Part shown: in pieces, positions 55,469-64,000 of the stretch
Numbering within the stretch: position 1 is the stretch's first letter
How the letters are laid out: each line of letters opens with the position of its first letter
Assembly (NCBI GenBank): GCA_018818065.1
Contig: JAHISV010000012.1
Span: 1 to 64,000, forward strand
Source of the DNA: Bacteroidota bacterium
GTDB taxonomy: Bacteria > Bacteroidota > Ignavibacteria > Ignavibacteriales > Melioribacteraceae
Direction of reading: 5' to 3'
DNA length: 64,000 nucleotides
Made by a program: the position numbers and the translations under genes
Notes under the pieces: generated by a model
The model's input: the letters and a program-made list of their open reading frames with translations, nothing else
Told to the model about the DNA's origin: nothing
Database searches by the model: none

Positions 55469-56830
55469 TCAATACTTCTTTTTCAAGTACTCTTTAAACT
55501 CATTGTAGTTATGGCTCATCTTGTCGAAACTCTCTTCCTTGTCTTCCAAGCCTTTCAGGCTGTTTGGCAATTCAGGATCAAAGCCAAGGAGTTCAATGAT
55601 CATTTCCGGAAATTTTGCGGGGTGCGCAGTTTCAAGTGAAACACATAACTGATCATCTGCAATACTCTCTGCTTTCACATAATCCATAAGACCCTTCCAG
55701 CCAACTGCTCCATGTGGTTCAAGCAGTAAATCATGTTTATCTTTTGCTTCAACAATCATTTCTTTAGTTTCAGTATCAGTAACACTCAGAGCATAAATAT
55801 CGTTTCTCATTTTATTGAGATCGGGTAATTTTGAAACATCCCCTTTTTCATTCATCACGCCGCCATAAAGGGCAACCAAACGAGCAAGATTACTAGGGTG
55901 ACCTACATTCATGGCACTGGAAAGACAATTCTTTGAAGGATCGATTTTTCTGTATTCACCGGTATTAACGAAAACAGGGAATTCATCATTTTCATTTACA
56001 GCAATTATAAATTTCTTGATTGGGAGTCCCATATGCTTAGCAAAGACACCGCCCATCATATCGCCAAAGTTACCAGAAGGAATGGAGAACACTATATCAT
56101 CATCTTCTTCACCCTTGCGTAGTTTAGCAAATGAATAGAAATAATAAACAATCTGAGGGATCAATCTGCCCATATTAATTGAATTGGCAGATGAAAGGTT
56201 CAGGTAGTCCAAATCAGAATCTGAAAATGCTTCCTTAACCAAGGCCTGGCAATCGTCAAACTTACCATCAAGAGCGATGATCCGGACATTCTTGCCAAGT
56301 GTAGTCATCTGCTTACGCTGACGAGCGGTTACTTCTGTCTCAGGAAACAGAACCACAATATTAACATTGTCCAATCCATAAAAAGCATTAGCCATTGCAC
56401 TGCCTGTGTCGCCTGAGGTGGCTGTAAGAATAAGCAGGCTACGATTTTCCTTCTTAAGAAAACACTGCATCAATCTGCCCATCATCCTTGCTGCGAAATC
56501 TTTGAAGGAAGCAGTCGGTCCCTGATCAAGTCTCATAACATATTTATTGTCGTAGACTTTTTCCAAGGGGACTGCATAGTCATAGGCATCTTTAGTAATT
56601 GCTAATAACTCATCATCTTCAATTTGACCGCGTAAAAACTTGCGACCGACTTCAAAGGCGATTTCGTAATATTCTTTATCAGTAAAACTTTTTATTTCTT
56701 CTTTTGTAAAAACCGGAATTTCTTTGGGCATGAACAAACCTTTATCAGGAGCCAGTCCTTTTAAAAGCGCTTCACTGAAAGTAACTTCTTCAGAATTTAA
56801 GTTTGTTGAATAAAATTTTATGGGTTCCAT
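55469..56830 (-). CDS. thrC: Threonine synthase (ThrC)
   Basis: The 453-residue PLP enzyme converts O-phosphohomoserine to threonine. Features are the N-terminal YSTNLNSEEVTFSEALLKGLAPDKGLFMP, the PLP-lysine motif GPTASFKDFAARMMGR near 110, TATSGDTGSAMANAF near 150, SANSINMGRLIPQIVYYF and the phosphate-loop residues FSIPSGNFGDMMGG near 265. The length and motifs fit the Bacteroidota/E. coli-type enzyme. It lies between the PLP sulfur-amino-acid enzyme gene and the ApgM-like gene on the same strand, suggesting a homoserine-branch operon. Confidence 0.96.
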   Translation of the reverse strand: MEPIKFYSTNLNSEEVTFSEALLKGLAPDKGLFMPKEIPVFTKEEIKSFTDKEYYEIAFEVGRKFLRGQIEDDELLAITKDAYDYAVPLEKVYDNKYVMRLDQGPTASFKDFAARMMGRLMQCFLKKENRSLLILTATSGDTGSAMANAFYGLDNVNIVVLFPETEVTARQRKQMTTLGKNVRIIALDGKFDDCQALVKEAFSDSDLDYLNLSSANSINMGRLIPQIVYYFYSFAKLRKGEEDDDIVFSIPSGNFGDMMGGVFAKHMGLPIKKFIIAVNENDEFPVFVNTGEYRKIDPSKNCLSSAMNVGHPSNLARLVALYGGVMNEKGDVSKLPDLNKMRNDIYALSVTDTETKEMIVEAKDKHDLLLEPHGAVGWKGLMDYVKAESIADDQLCVSLETAHPAKFPEMIIELLGFDPELPNSLKGLEDKEESFDKMSHNYNEFKEYLKKKY

Positions 56831-56865
56831 TTACCTGTCAAATTTATTTGTACTAAAATACTGTT

Positions 56866-58332
56866 TTATTTTCTTAGTCTTGCTGATGAAGCTCCGCCTG
56901 CAGAATATTCAGGGCTGCTGGTTTCGATTACATGTCCGTCTAACACTGACAATGCCTGTTCTAAGTCTGCAATTACATCGTCTGGGTGTTCCGCGCCAAC
57001 ATTAAGTCTTATAAGATTAGCAGGTACATCTGCCAGCTTTCTTGCCTCTTCACCTTGTTGCGAGTGAGTAGAGATTGCGGGGATAGTTGCAATCGATTTT
57101 ATTCTTCCAAGGTCAGTTGCGCGGAATATTCTTTGCAAGCCATCAAAAACGTCACGTGTTGCCTGTGCGCCGCCCTTAACACGGAAAGACATCAGGTGAC
57201 CGTAGCGGTTTACTTTTTCATTATATAAATCATCGTATTCAGAATCAACTAAGACCAAATATTTTTTAGCAAGCTCGTGCAATGGATGAGATTCAAGACC
57301 AAGATAATCAACCTGCTCAATATGCGGGTGTTTTTCCAGCCATTCAGCAACCTTCATAGTACTTCTGCTCATTAAGTCAACTTTTGAGCGTAAAGTTCTC
57401 AAATCGTTCAGAGTAAGAATAGCATTCATTGGTGAGATGTTAGGACCAATATCTCTGTTTGGTAAGGCTTTAATATACATCCCAAAATCAGCTTTCATAA
57501 AGTCATTGTCAATATTGGAGACAAGGTTTTTTCTGGCTATAACCGCGCCCGAAACACCAAATCCACTGGTCGTCATTGTTTTTGTTACGGAATGAATAAC
57601 AATATCAGCACCATAAGCTAATGGGCGAAGTAAGGCAGGTGTTGCAACAGTTGAGTCGATAATTAAAGGAATTCCATGTTTGTGAGCAACTTTTGCTACA
57701 GCTTCAACATCAAAAAAAGATTGTCCGGGGTTGCTGGGCATTTCGCCATATAAAAATCTTGTATTCTCATCAATGAGAGATTCCCATTCTTCAATATTGC
57801 TTGAATCTATTACTTTCTTCCACTTGATGTTACGCTCTTCATCTTTTCTTACGGCAAACTGCTGAAAGGTTCCGCCATAAACCTGACAGGTAGCAACAAA
57901 ATTCATTTCCTGAGTCGGATTATTTTTGTCAAAAACTAAAAAGGGTTCGCAAGCACTATAAATAGCAGCCATACCTGATGATGTTGCACAGCATGAAGCG
58001 TCAATATCAGTTCCGTATGTTTCAAGTAAAGCTAAGGCGCCTTCAAGATAATACATACTTGGGTTTCCGATACGTGAATAACACCAAGTAGGTATTTGAT
58101 AGCTCAGGGCAGCTTCCATTTCATCCGAATCACGGAATCCCTGCGAAGCTGACATATAGATTGGCTCAATGGTTGACCCCTGATTAAAATCAAGCGCTTC
58201 CTGCATCGAATAAATGCCATGAACTGCTATTGTATCGAATTTGCATTCTTTCATTCTTTTTTTATGGTCTGCATGCCATTGTGTTGCACGTTTTCCAGCA
58301 TCAACGTAATGTTCTAAATTTGGTTTTTTCAT
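56866..58332 (-). CDS. Cys/Met-metabolism PLP-dependent enzyme
   Basis: The 488-residue protein is a trans-sulfuration family (Cys_Met_Meta_PP) enzyme. The aldimine lysine is in IHSVTKTMTTSG near 245, with the cofactor aspartate in IIDSTVATPALLRPLAYGADI and YSRIGNPSMYYLEGALALLE at the N-terminal side. It is about 60-90 residues longer than cystathionine gamma-synthase, mostly at the N-terminus. It may act on O-acetyl- or O-phosphohomoserine, or as a gamma-lyase; the family motifs do not decide. Context next to thrC favours homoserine-derived substrates. ATG 58332 is preferred; a GTG lies 9 bases upstream. Confidence 0.82.
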   Translation of the reverse strand: MKKPNLEHYVDAGKRATQWHADHKKRMKECKFDTIAVHGIYSMQEALDFNQGSTIEPIYMSASQGFRDSDEMEAALSYQIPTWCYSRIGNPSMYYLEGALALLETYGTDIDASCCATSSGMAAIYSACEPFLVFDKNNPTQEMNFVATCQVYGGTFQQFAVRKDEERNIKWKKVIDSSNIEEWESLIDENTRFLYGEMPSNPGQSFFDVEAVAKVAHKHGIPLIIDSTVATPALLRPLAYGADIVIHSVTKTMTTSGFGVSGAVIARKNLVSNIDNDFMKADFGMYIKALPNRDIGPNISPMNAILTLNDLRTLRSKVDLMSRSTMKVAEWLEKHPHIEQVDYLGLESHPLHELAKKYLVLVDSEYDDLYNEKVNRYGHLMSFRVKGGAQATRDVFDGLQRIFRATDLGRIKSIATIPAISTHSQQGEEARKLADVPANLIRLNVGAEHPDDVIADLEQALSVLDGHVIETSSPEYSAGGASSARLRK

Positions 58333-58489
58333 GTGATTCACTTTTTTAGTTTACTGATAGCAAACAAAATAACGATATTTTCACATAATGCCAAGATTTA
58401 CTTGCATTTCGATATATAATATCTTATTCTGCTTTCTAATTAATACTAAATATGTATTTTCGCTACTAATTTATAATATGGAGAACGTT

Positions 58490-58963
58490 TTGGCAAAAAA
58501 TAACTTTCAAATTGATAGTTTGGACAAGAAAATATTAAATATACTTTCCAAGAATGCTAAAACACCCTTTCTTGAAATTGCAAGGGTATGTGGAGTATCG
58601 GGTGCGGCAATTCACCAAAGAATTCAAAAATTGGAGGAATCCGGAATTATTACCGGGTCACACTATCACGTTGGTATTAAGGCGCTAGGATATCATACAT
58701 GCGCTTATATAGGTATTCAGGTAAATCTTTCCTCAACAAATACACATGAAGAGGTTTTTGAAAGAATATTACAAATCAAAGAAATTGTTGAATGTCATAA
58801 TATCACAGGTAAATACTCGCTCCTTTTAAAGGTTTATGCACATAGCAACGAGCATCTGAAGAATATTATTGTTGATGAAATTCAATCAATTAAAGATATA
58901 ACAGCTACTGAAACTTTCATCTCGCTGGAAGAGGGGTTTACCAGACAGTTACCAATTGAATAA
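58490..58963 (+). CDS. Lrp/AsnC-family transcription regulator
   Basis: The start is TTG 58490: GGAG (58480-58483) lies six bases before it, and the resulting 157 residues match the family. An ATG at 58478 and longer in-frame openings are less supported. The N-terminal helix-turn-helix (DKKILNILSKNAKTPFLEIARVCGVSGAAIHQRIQKLEESGII) is followed by the AsnC ligand-binding domain (about 75-150, with IKEIVECHNITGKYSLLLKVYAHSNEHL). It diverges from the PLP enzyme gene and probably controls that operon in response to an amino acid. Confidence 0.9.
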   Translation: MAKNNFQIDSLDKKILNILSKNAKTPFLEIARVCGVSGAAIHQRIQKLEESGIITGSHYHVGIKALGYHTCAYIGIQVNLSSTNTHEEVFERILQIKEIVECHNITGKYSLLLKVYAHSNEHLKNIIVDEIQSIKDITATETFISLEEGFTRQLPIE

Positions 58964-59146
58964 TATTATCATATTTTTTACCTAAAGGATCAATAAACAC
59001 AAATATTAAATCCTACTGTAACCATTTCTGAGAGTTCTGCTTTTCAATCTATTCATAAAAATAATATTTTTTGAAATTATCCTAGGTGGTTTTTGGTTAA
59101 CAAAGGAGAAAATTACTATCAATCAATACATCAGGAGATAAAAAGA

Positions 59147-59548
59147 ATGAGTATGCTTAACGAATTCAAGAAATTTGCCGTGAAAGGCAATGTTGTTGAT
59201 ATGGCAGTGGGTATTATTGTCGGCGCAGCATTCGGGAAAATTGTATCATCCTTTGTTGCAGATGTAATTATGCCCCCGATTGGAATATTATTGGGTGGAG
59301 TCGATTTTGCGGGATTAGCTTTTATCCTTAAGGAAGCAGCTGGAGATGTTCCGGCCGTAACACTAAATTATGGAAAATTCATACAGACAGTAGTAGACTT
59401 TGGAATTATTGCCTTTGCAATTTTTATGGCTGTAAAAGCAATAAACAGTCTGAAGAAAAAAGAAGAAGAAGCTCCACAAGCACCACCAGCACCCTCAAAT
59501 CAGGAAGTGCTTCTATCTGAAATAAGAGATTTATTGAAAGAGAAATAG
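59147..59548 (+). CDS. mscL: MscL, large-conductance mechanosensitive channel
   Basis: The start is ATG 59147 (AGGAG about nine bases upstream), giving 133 residues, close to the usual 136. An upstream TTG would add 18 unconserved residues. The sequence [44 protein letters not shown] is the conserved N-terminal amphipathic helix and pore helix TM1. The second helix (about 85-105, [18 protein letters not shown]) and a cytoplasmic helix bundle ending in [10 protein letters not shown] follow. It releases solutes on hypo-osmotic shock. Confidence 0.95.
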   Translation: MSMLNEFKKFAVKGNVVDMAVGIIVGAAFGKIVSSFVADVIMPPIGILLGGVDFAGLAFILKEAAGDVPAVTLNYGKFIQTVVDFGIIAFAIFMAVKAINSLKKKEEEAPQAPPAPSNQEVLLSEIRDLLKEK

Positions 59549-59566
59549 AGCAAAACGTTTTGATAT

Positions 59567-59598
59567 AAAATTGGGGATGATAAGTCATCCCCAATTTT
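59567..59598. terminator. Bidirectional terminator between mscL and the T9SS-tail gene
   Basis: A 14-bp stem, AAAATTGGGGATGA (59567-59580) with TCATCCCCAATTTT (59585-59598), has a 4-base loop. It provides T runs on both strands and lies between convergent genes. Confidence 0.92.
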
Positions 59599-59639
59599 TA
59601 AAGATTAATTCTATAGATCTTCTTCAATTTGTCAGAAGA

Positions 59640-62600
59640 CTATTTCAGTAAAATCATTTTCCTGCTTGCCGTAAAATCCCCGGATCTGAGAAGATAGAAA
59701 TACACACCTGAAGATACCTTTGCACCGGCATTATCGTCTCCATTCCAGGTTACTTTATGAGTTCCCGCAAACATGTTTTCGTTTACAAGTGATCTGACTA
59801 CTTCTCCATTGATGTTATAAATCGTTAAATCAACATTACTGTTTTTAGGTAACGTAAATGAAATTACCGTTGAAGGATTAAAAGGATTCGGATAATTTTG
59901 ATTCAAAGTAAACTGAGTTGGAATTTTCTCTTCATCATCTACACCAGAAGCGTTTGGCTGGATTTGTAAGTTGTCGATTGCCCATCCCCATGCAACGGCA
60001 GCGCCATCAGCATGCAGTCTGAACCTGATAAAAATTCTTTCACCGGCATTAAAGGTATTAAGTAGGTTAATATTATGATTTCTAAACATCGATCCGTTTC
60101 CGGGAGTAGTGGAATCATTTCCATTAAACACTGCATTATATGTATTTGTCCATACGGGGTCAAAACCTGCATCATAGCCATTTAACAAAGGAAGCCAGGT
60201 AATGCCATCCCGCGAGGCTTCTACAATAACATAATCAAAGAAATTTACATTTTGATAATCTGTGAATCCTGGTGCGCCAAGCTCAATGATAGCAACATCA
60301 TCGTATGAAAGCGTTGCATTTTGGGAAGAAACAATAACCGGATATTTCAATTTATAAATGAATTCATTGGCGTTTCCGTAAGGATGAGCCGAGTGAAGAG
60401 CATTGTTGCTGAATCCGGTATAAGATCTGATACTGAATAAATTTCCCGTAAAATCACTTTCGGTTAATTCAGAATTAAAATCATTCACGTATCTTATGAC
60501 TGCCGGAATAGGTTCAGCAAAGATACTTCTTACAGGCGAAATATATTCTTCGCCGCCGGCATATGATTTTAATTGTATTGTAAAAGTAGCAGGTTCACTC
60601 ACGGAGAGGTAAGTTTTCCTGTTTACCGGATATGGATTTGCCGGGATTAATTCGAATAAATTACCATTAACAAATACTTTGGTCGAATCGTAGGGTGAGC
60701 GCAAGTCTATATTAATCTCAACATCACCTGAGGTTTGCTGAACCAATGGATTCATTCTGGGAGACAAGGCTACGACTTGTGGAGCATGACCTGATAGTTC
60801 GGGAAGGTTAACTGTCCAGATTCCACGTCCATAGGTTGCAACAACAACCTGTTCATCCTGAATAAACATTTGAAAAACACCAACCTTTGGCAATCCGTTT
60901 TCTGCAATAAGCCAGCTGGCACCCGCGTCTTCAGAAACGAATAATCCAATTTCTGTTCCAGCCCAGATAATATCAGTATTGTATGGCATTACTAGAAGAG
61001 AGAAAACTGCAACATCAGGGAAACCATTTGAACTCAAATTTTCACTCGTGAGAGATTTATTAATTGAGCCGGTTGAGCCGCCAAATCCTGAAATGTCAGT
61101 CCATGTTGTTCCCAAATCGGTAGTCTTTAGAATTTTAGGCGTTCCAACGGCAGAAAACAATACATATGCCGTATTTGGGTCAAAAGGATCTGTCGCTACT
61201 CCGGAGGCTTCAGTAACTTCATCAGGGAAATTATTGGAAATTTCTGTAAACGATAAACCCGCATCCCTTGATACATGAATTCCACCAGGTCTACCAAGCC
61301 AGGGTTTCGTATCTAAAGCAGAGGTAATCCAAACGATCTGAGGATCTGCCAGTGAAATTTCCACATTATCAAATGCTCTGTCACCAATCCAGTTGCCCGG
61401 CACCGGTGTAAGCGTCCAAGAAGCGCCAAAATCATCAGACCGTTTAATACCACTTGTCCCTACCGTAAAAACAAGATCAGGATCGGCCTTACTTGAAGCA
61501 ATCTTAGTAATGAAAGGAGCGTTGCCAGCTCTTGACTCAGGTATTGCTGTAAAGGTAATTCCACCATCTGTAGATCGCGAAAGCCCGCCATTTTGGGATC
61601 CACCAATTAAGATATTCGGATTGGCGTAATTCCATGCCGCCTCAAAACCATCACCACTCAGTTTATAATTCCAGAGGGAATTTGCATCTGGTGAATTACC
61701 GGATTGCCATGTTCCGTTATCCTGCGTTCCTCCAAAGTAAGCATCCGCACCCGGTTTTTTGTCAACTCCATAAAATTGCGTTGAGCCCAGTCCTTTACGA
61801 GCAGTCCAGGTTGCACCACCATTATAGGAGATCGCAATTCCACCATCATTTGAATTAATTATGGTAAATTGTCCGGTTAAGGCATTAACCGGTATCAGAT
61901 CAAGATCATGATGGTCAGCGTGTACTGCCTGCGTGCTTCCAATTTCGGTTGTTGTTCTTGTATTGTTATTTGGATTAACATTAATTCTGTAAATTTCAAC
62001 ACCACCCACAATTACAACGTTTTCGTCGTAGGGTGAAACCGCAATGGTATTGTTAAACCATCCTGCGGTATATGTAACAGCCCCGGAAGCGCTTGTAGAA
62101 CTAAACCAGTTAGGGTCATTGCCTGTATCAGTCACAAGAGTCCAGCTTGCTCCTGCATCCTTCGTCATGTACAGATCTGCAATTCCAACAGGTCTTTCAA
62201 CCGCGGCGTAAACTCTGTTTGGATCAGAAGGAGCAACAGCTAATTCAATTCGCGTACTTATTCCCTGGTAAGTTCCTTCATTCGTTCCAATGTCTGAAGG
62301 CAGAGCCATATTACCAGCCGAAACACTCCACGTTACTCCTGAATCGGTTGATTTAACAACACCTACCTCATTAACGCTCGCATACAAAACATTAAAATCA
62401 TTAGGATTAGCAACAATATGCTGTACCCTGTTGTCAGTATTTGCCCCTATAACAGCATCAGGATCAAAAACTTTTGACCACGAAGTCCCGCCATCAGTAG
62501 TTCTGAAAATACCTGACTCCCTACTCCCCCCGTTAGGGCCATACGAGGTATAGTCATTATTACCGCAAACAAGAACAAGGTTTTCATCTTCAGGGCTCAC

Positions 62601-63347
62601 AATCAATCTGTTAACGGCTGCGTAAAGTTCGTTATTTGCCGTGCTTTCCAGTTGGAACCATGTTTCGCCATGATCAGTAGATTTCCAGATACCGCTTCCG
62701 GCCAGATCCACAACACGCCCAAAACCCATCCCGGTACCAACATACATCACGTTAGTGTTTGATCTTGCAATATCGATTGAAGTTGTTGAAAGAGTTGCTA
62801 ATTCAGGCGTTTTATTAATCCAGCTAACACCTGAGTTTGTTGTCTTCCAGACACCCCCACCGACTGTTGCCGCAAAAAAGGTAGCACCGGTATTATCTGT
62901 CGGGTCAACCAGTAATTGCTGGGTTCTCCCCGCCACATTACCCGGTCCTCTGTTCACCCAATTAAGATCCTCGGCAGCATTTCCTTTTAATAATCGACGC
63001 ATTTCAGTGGACTTTTTAAGTGCCTTAATTTTATAGTTTGACTTATAAGTTGATCCATTAAAAGCCGTCTTTATTTCGTGTAAAGCTTCAAGAAAATTTC
63101 CGGGATTTTCAGCATCTACAGTCACTCCCTTCACTTTCGCCCTGACCCTGTTATATTCATTAATTAATTTGGCAGCATCTTCTGAATCGGAGGGCAGGTG
63201 TGAAATACGATCAGATAAGTCATTATTGTATTCCTTTAGACTGAATTCAGAATTCTGTTTGTCATCATAATTAAACGAAAAATATGTTATAGTAAGTGAA
63301 ACAATTACAGATGTGATAATGAGTAATTTGAATAATTTTGCTCTCAT
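59640..63347 (-). CDS. Giant Asp-box propeller protein with type IX secretion tail
   Basis: The 1235-residue secreted protein has an N-terminal signal/anchor (LFKLLIITSVIVSLTITYFSF) and a sortilin/BNR-like double propeller (about 125-850) with many Asp-boxes, e.g. STDHGETW, TTDGGTSW, STDSGVTW, TKDAGASW, SEDAGASW. Ig-like beta domains (about 860-1140) follow. The C-terminal type A sorting domain has NQNYPNPFNPSTVISF near 1150 and VTWNGDDNAGAKVSSGVYFYLL, the tail that directs proteins through the type IX secretion system to the surface. A GGGGGG ribosome site precedes ATG 63347. Catalysis is not evident. Confidence 0.93.
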   Translation of the reverse strand: MRAKLFKLLIITSVIVSLTITYFSFNYDDKQNSEFSLKEYNNDLSDRISHLPSDSEDAAKLINEYNRVRAKVKGVTVDAENPGNFLEALHEIKTAFNGSTYKSNYKIKALKKSTEMRRLLKGNAAEDLNWVNRGPGNVAGRTQQLLVDPTDNTGATFFAATVGGGVWKTTNSGVSWINKTPELATLSTTSIDIARSNTNVMYVGTGMGFGRVVDLAGSGIWKSTDHGETWFQLESTANNELYAAVNRLIVSPEDENLVLVCGNNDYTSYGPNGGSRESGIFRTTDGGTSWSKVFDPDAVIGANTDNRVQHIVANPNDFNVLYASVNEVGVVKSTDSGVTWSVSAGNMALPSDIGTNEGTYQGISTRIELAVAPSDPNRVYAAVERPVGIADLYMTKDAGASWTLVTDTGNDPNWFSSTSASGAVTYTAGWFNNTIAVSPYDENVVIVGGVEIYRINVNPNNNTRTTTEIGSTQAVHADHHDLDLIPVNALTGQFTIINSNDGGIAISYNGGATWTARKGLGSTQFYGVDKKPGADAYFGGTQDNGTWQSGNSPDANSLWNYKLSGDGFEAAWNYANPNILIGGSQNGGLSRSTDGGITFTAIPESRAGNAPFITKIASSKADPDLVFTVGTSGIKRSDDFGASWTLTPVPGNWIGDRAFDNVEISLADPQIVWITSALDTKPWLGRPGGIHVSRDAGLSFTEISNNFPDEVTEASGVATDPFDPNTAYVLFSAVGTPKILKTTDLGTTWTDISGFGGSTGSINKSLTSENLSSNGFPDVAVFSLLVMPYNTDIIWAGTEIGLFVSEDAGASWLIAENGLPKVGVFQMFIQDEQVVVATYGRGIWTVNLPELSGHAPQVVALSPRMNPLVQQTSGDVEINIDLRSPYDSTKVFVNGNLFELIPANPYPVNRKTYLSVSEPATFTIQLKSYAGGEEYISPVRSIFAEPIPAVIRYVNDFNSELTESDFTGNLFSIRSYTGFSNNALHSAHPYGNANEFIYKLKYPVIVSSQNATLSYDDVAIIELGAPGFTDYQNVNFFDYVIVEASRDGITWLPLLNGYDAGFDPVWTNTYNAVFNGNDSTTPGNGSMFRNHNINLLNTFNAGERIFIRFRLHADGAAVAWGWAIDNLQIQPNASGVDDEEKIPTQFTLNQNYPNPFNPSTVISFTLPKNSNVDLTIYNINGEVVRSLVNENMFAGTHKVTWNGDDNAGAKVSSGVYFYLLRSGDFTASRKMILLK

Positions 63348-63867
63348 GTGCCCCCCAATAATAATAGTATTAATCTCCCATTCCCTATTTACAACTTTTT
63401 GCCTTAGGGATTAAAGGCATTTTTTTTAACCTATTTTAAGTTGAAACTGACAACTGAGAAGAATTATTTCTCAAGTAGTCTCCGCAAAATGAATTAATAC
63501 AATTTAAACTCATGGGAGAAAAGAAGACAGTAATATTCAACAAACGCATAGTTTTCTGTTATTTTAAGTTAAGGAATTGCATTTTTGATCAATTTTGAAC
63601 AATTCGGGTGTGAAGAAAAGCATATAAATCCGACGAACGGTTAGTCCAGAATCATGATGATTCACAAAAAATCAGAGTAGGAGTTTGATACTGTTTGTTG
63701 ATGCTTTAAAGAATAGAGAGAAGATGCCTTTTTACAAAGGTTTTTAAAAACCAAAAATTAATATGGAATTAAAATTTCTTAGCAAAAAAAATTTTTGAGG
63801 TGTGAGCAAATAAGCAATAAAACAGAGGGACACCTTGAATGTCCCTCCGAATAAAAAAATTTAGCAG
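63348..63867. other. Gene-poor region upstream of the T9SS-tail gene
   Basis: This 520-base AT-rich stretch has no supported gene. It holds a short hairpin with an eight-T tract at 63400-63427 (TGCCTT with AAGGCA) pointing to the plus strand, where no upstream gene is near. It also has an 11-base direct repeat TATTTTAAGTT (63432-63442 and 63560-63570) and the terminator of the DUF302 gene at its right end. The promoter for the giant propeller gene should lie here. Confidence 0.5.
63825..63847 (-). terminator. Terminator of the DUF302-family gene
   Basis: The 8-bp stem GAGGGACA (63825-63832) with TGTCCCTC (63840-63847) has a 7-base loop and is followed on the minus strand by TGTTTTATT. It lies 20 bases beyond the stop at 63868. 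Confidence 0.75.
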
Positions 63868-64000
63868 TTATATTTTTTCAAGCACAGCATTTAGCCTTGC
63901 GGAAACTTCACCGGCAATCTCGCCAAGACTTTCATTCTGTACAGCCTGCATTGATTCCATTGGATTAACCATAGAAACACGAACTCTGCCCTCTTCATCT
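63868..64000 (-). CDS. DUF302 family protein, C-terminal part
   Basis: About 43 residues enter from the right edge and end at TAA 63868-63870. The segment GRVRVSMVNPMESMQAVQNE, followed by LGEIAGEVSARLNAVLEKI, matches the C-terminal strand and helix of DUF302 domains (V-x-x-x-x-P and a final amphipathic helix). DUF302 proteins are small, often cytoplasmic or periplasmic, and of unknown role. The N-terminal part lies outside the window, so a signal peptide or fused domain cannot be judged. Confidence 0.65.
   Translation of the reverse strand, partial: DEEGRVRVSMVNPMESMQAVQNESLGEIAGEVSARLNAVLEKI

Noticed and set aside
1-64000. tRNA or rRNA genes
   Set aside because: No cloverleaf T-loop motif or rRNA-like stretch was recognised by eye. 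A covariance search would be decisive.

Overview
The window is AT-rich, almost fully coding bacterial chromosome from a Gram-negative (diderm) organism. It most likely belongs to the Ignavibacteria or a near relative in the Bacteroidota/Chlorobiota group. Supporting signs are a C-terminal type IX secretion sorting tail with the FNPSTVISF motif (59640-63347), a complete Bacteroidota-type bat (aerotolerance) operon, Kdo and LPS-transport genes, several TonB-dependent receptors, and many genes that appear to start with TTG. No phage, CRISPR array, rRNA or tRNA gene was recognised.

Layout. 1-140: edge of an IS3-like insertion sequence. 213-8913 (minus strand): a long, tightly packed run gatC, kdsB, a B12-binding mutase subunit, a membrane acyltransferase, ruvB, kdsA, kdsC, kdsD, lptC, an OstA-like gene and lptB. 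It makes and activates Kdo and supplies inner-membrane and periplasmic parts of LPS export. 8951-13002: a von Willebrand lipoprotein, a TonB-dependent receptor and the decayed 3' end of a second receptor. 13430-22830 (minus): moxR, DUF58, a BatD-like small protein, batA, batB, batC, batD, batE and an M48 protease. 23213-31782 (plus): a small cysteine-cluster protein, an ankyrin plus beta-propeller secreted protein, a giant propeller-PAS histidine kinase and a TonB-dependent receptor. 31914-33216: a divergent pair, a cold-shock-domain fusion and an orphan TIR-like (Thoeris ThsB-type) protein. 33242-37261 (minus): a TonB-dependent receptor followed by a secreted coiled-coil/Ig-like protein.

37503-50649 (plus): M19 dipeptidase, a tandem two-domain adenylate kinase, cspA, a CvfB-type S1 protein, an EamA transporter, two unknown envelope proteins, the ResB/CcsA cytochrome c maturation pair, a large Asp-box propeller protein and a small lipoprotein. 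50706-54063: a B12-binding radical SAM protein (minus) and a histidine kinase/response regulator pair (plus). 54102-58332 (minus): a PLP-dependent sulfur amino acid enzyme, threonine synthase and an ApgM-family protein that may act as the homoserine kinase, with an Lrp-type regulator divergent from them. 59147-64000: mscL, a 1235-residue Asp-box protein with a type IX secretion tail, and the end of a DUF302 protein.

The strongest leads for unusual biology are the orphan TIR-like protein opposite a cold-shock-domain fusion, the tandem adenylate kinase whose second half has lost key catalytic residues, the ApgM-thrC neighbourhood, and the eroded receptor pseudogene. I did not find a complete system that I can call new with confidence.
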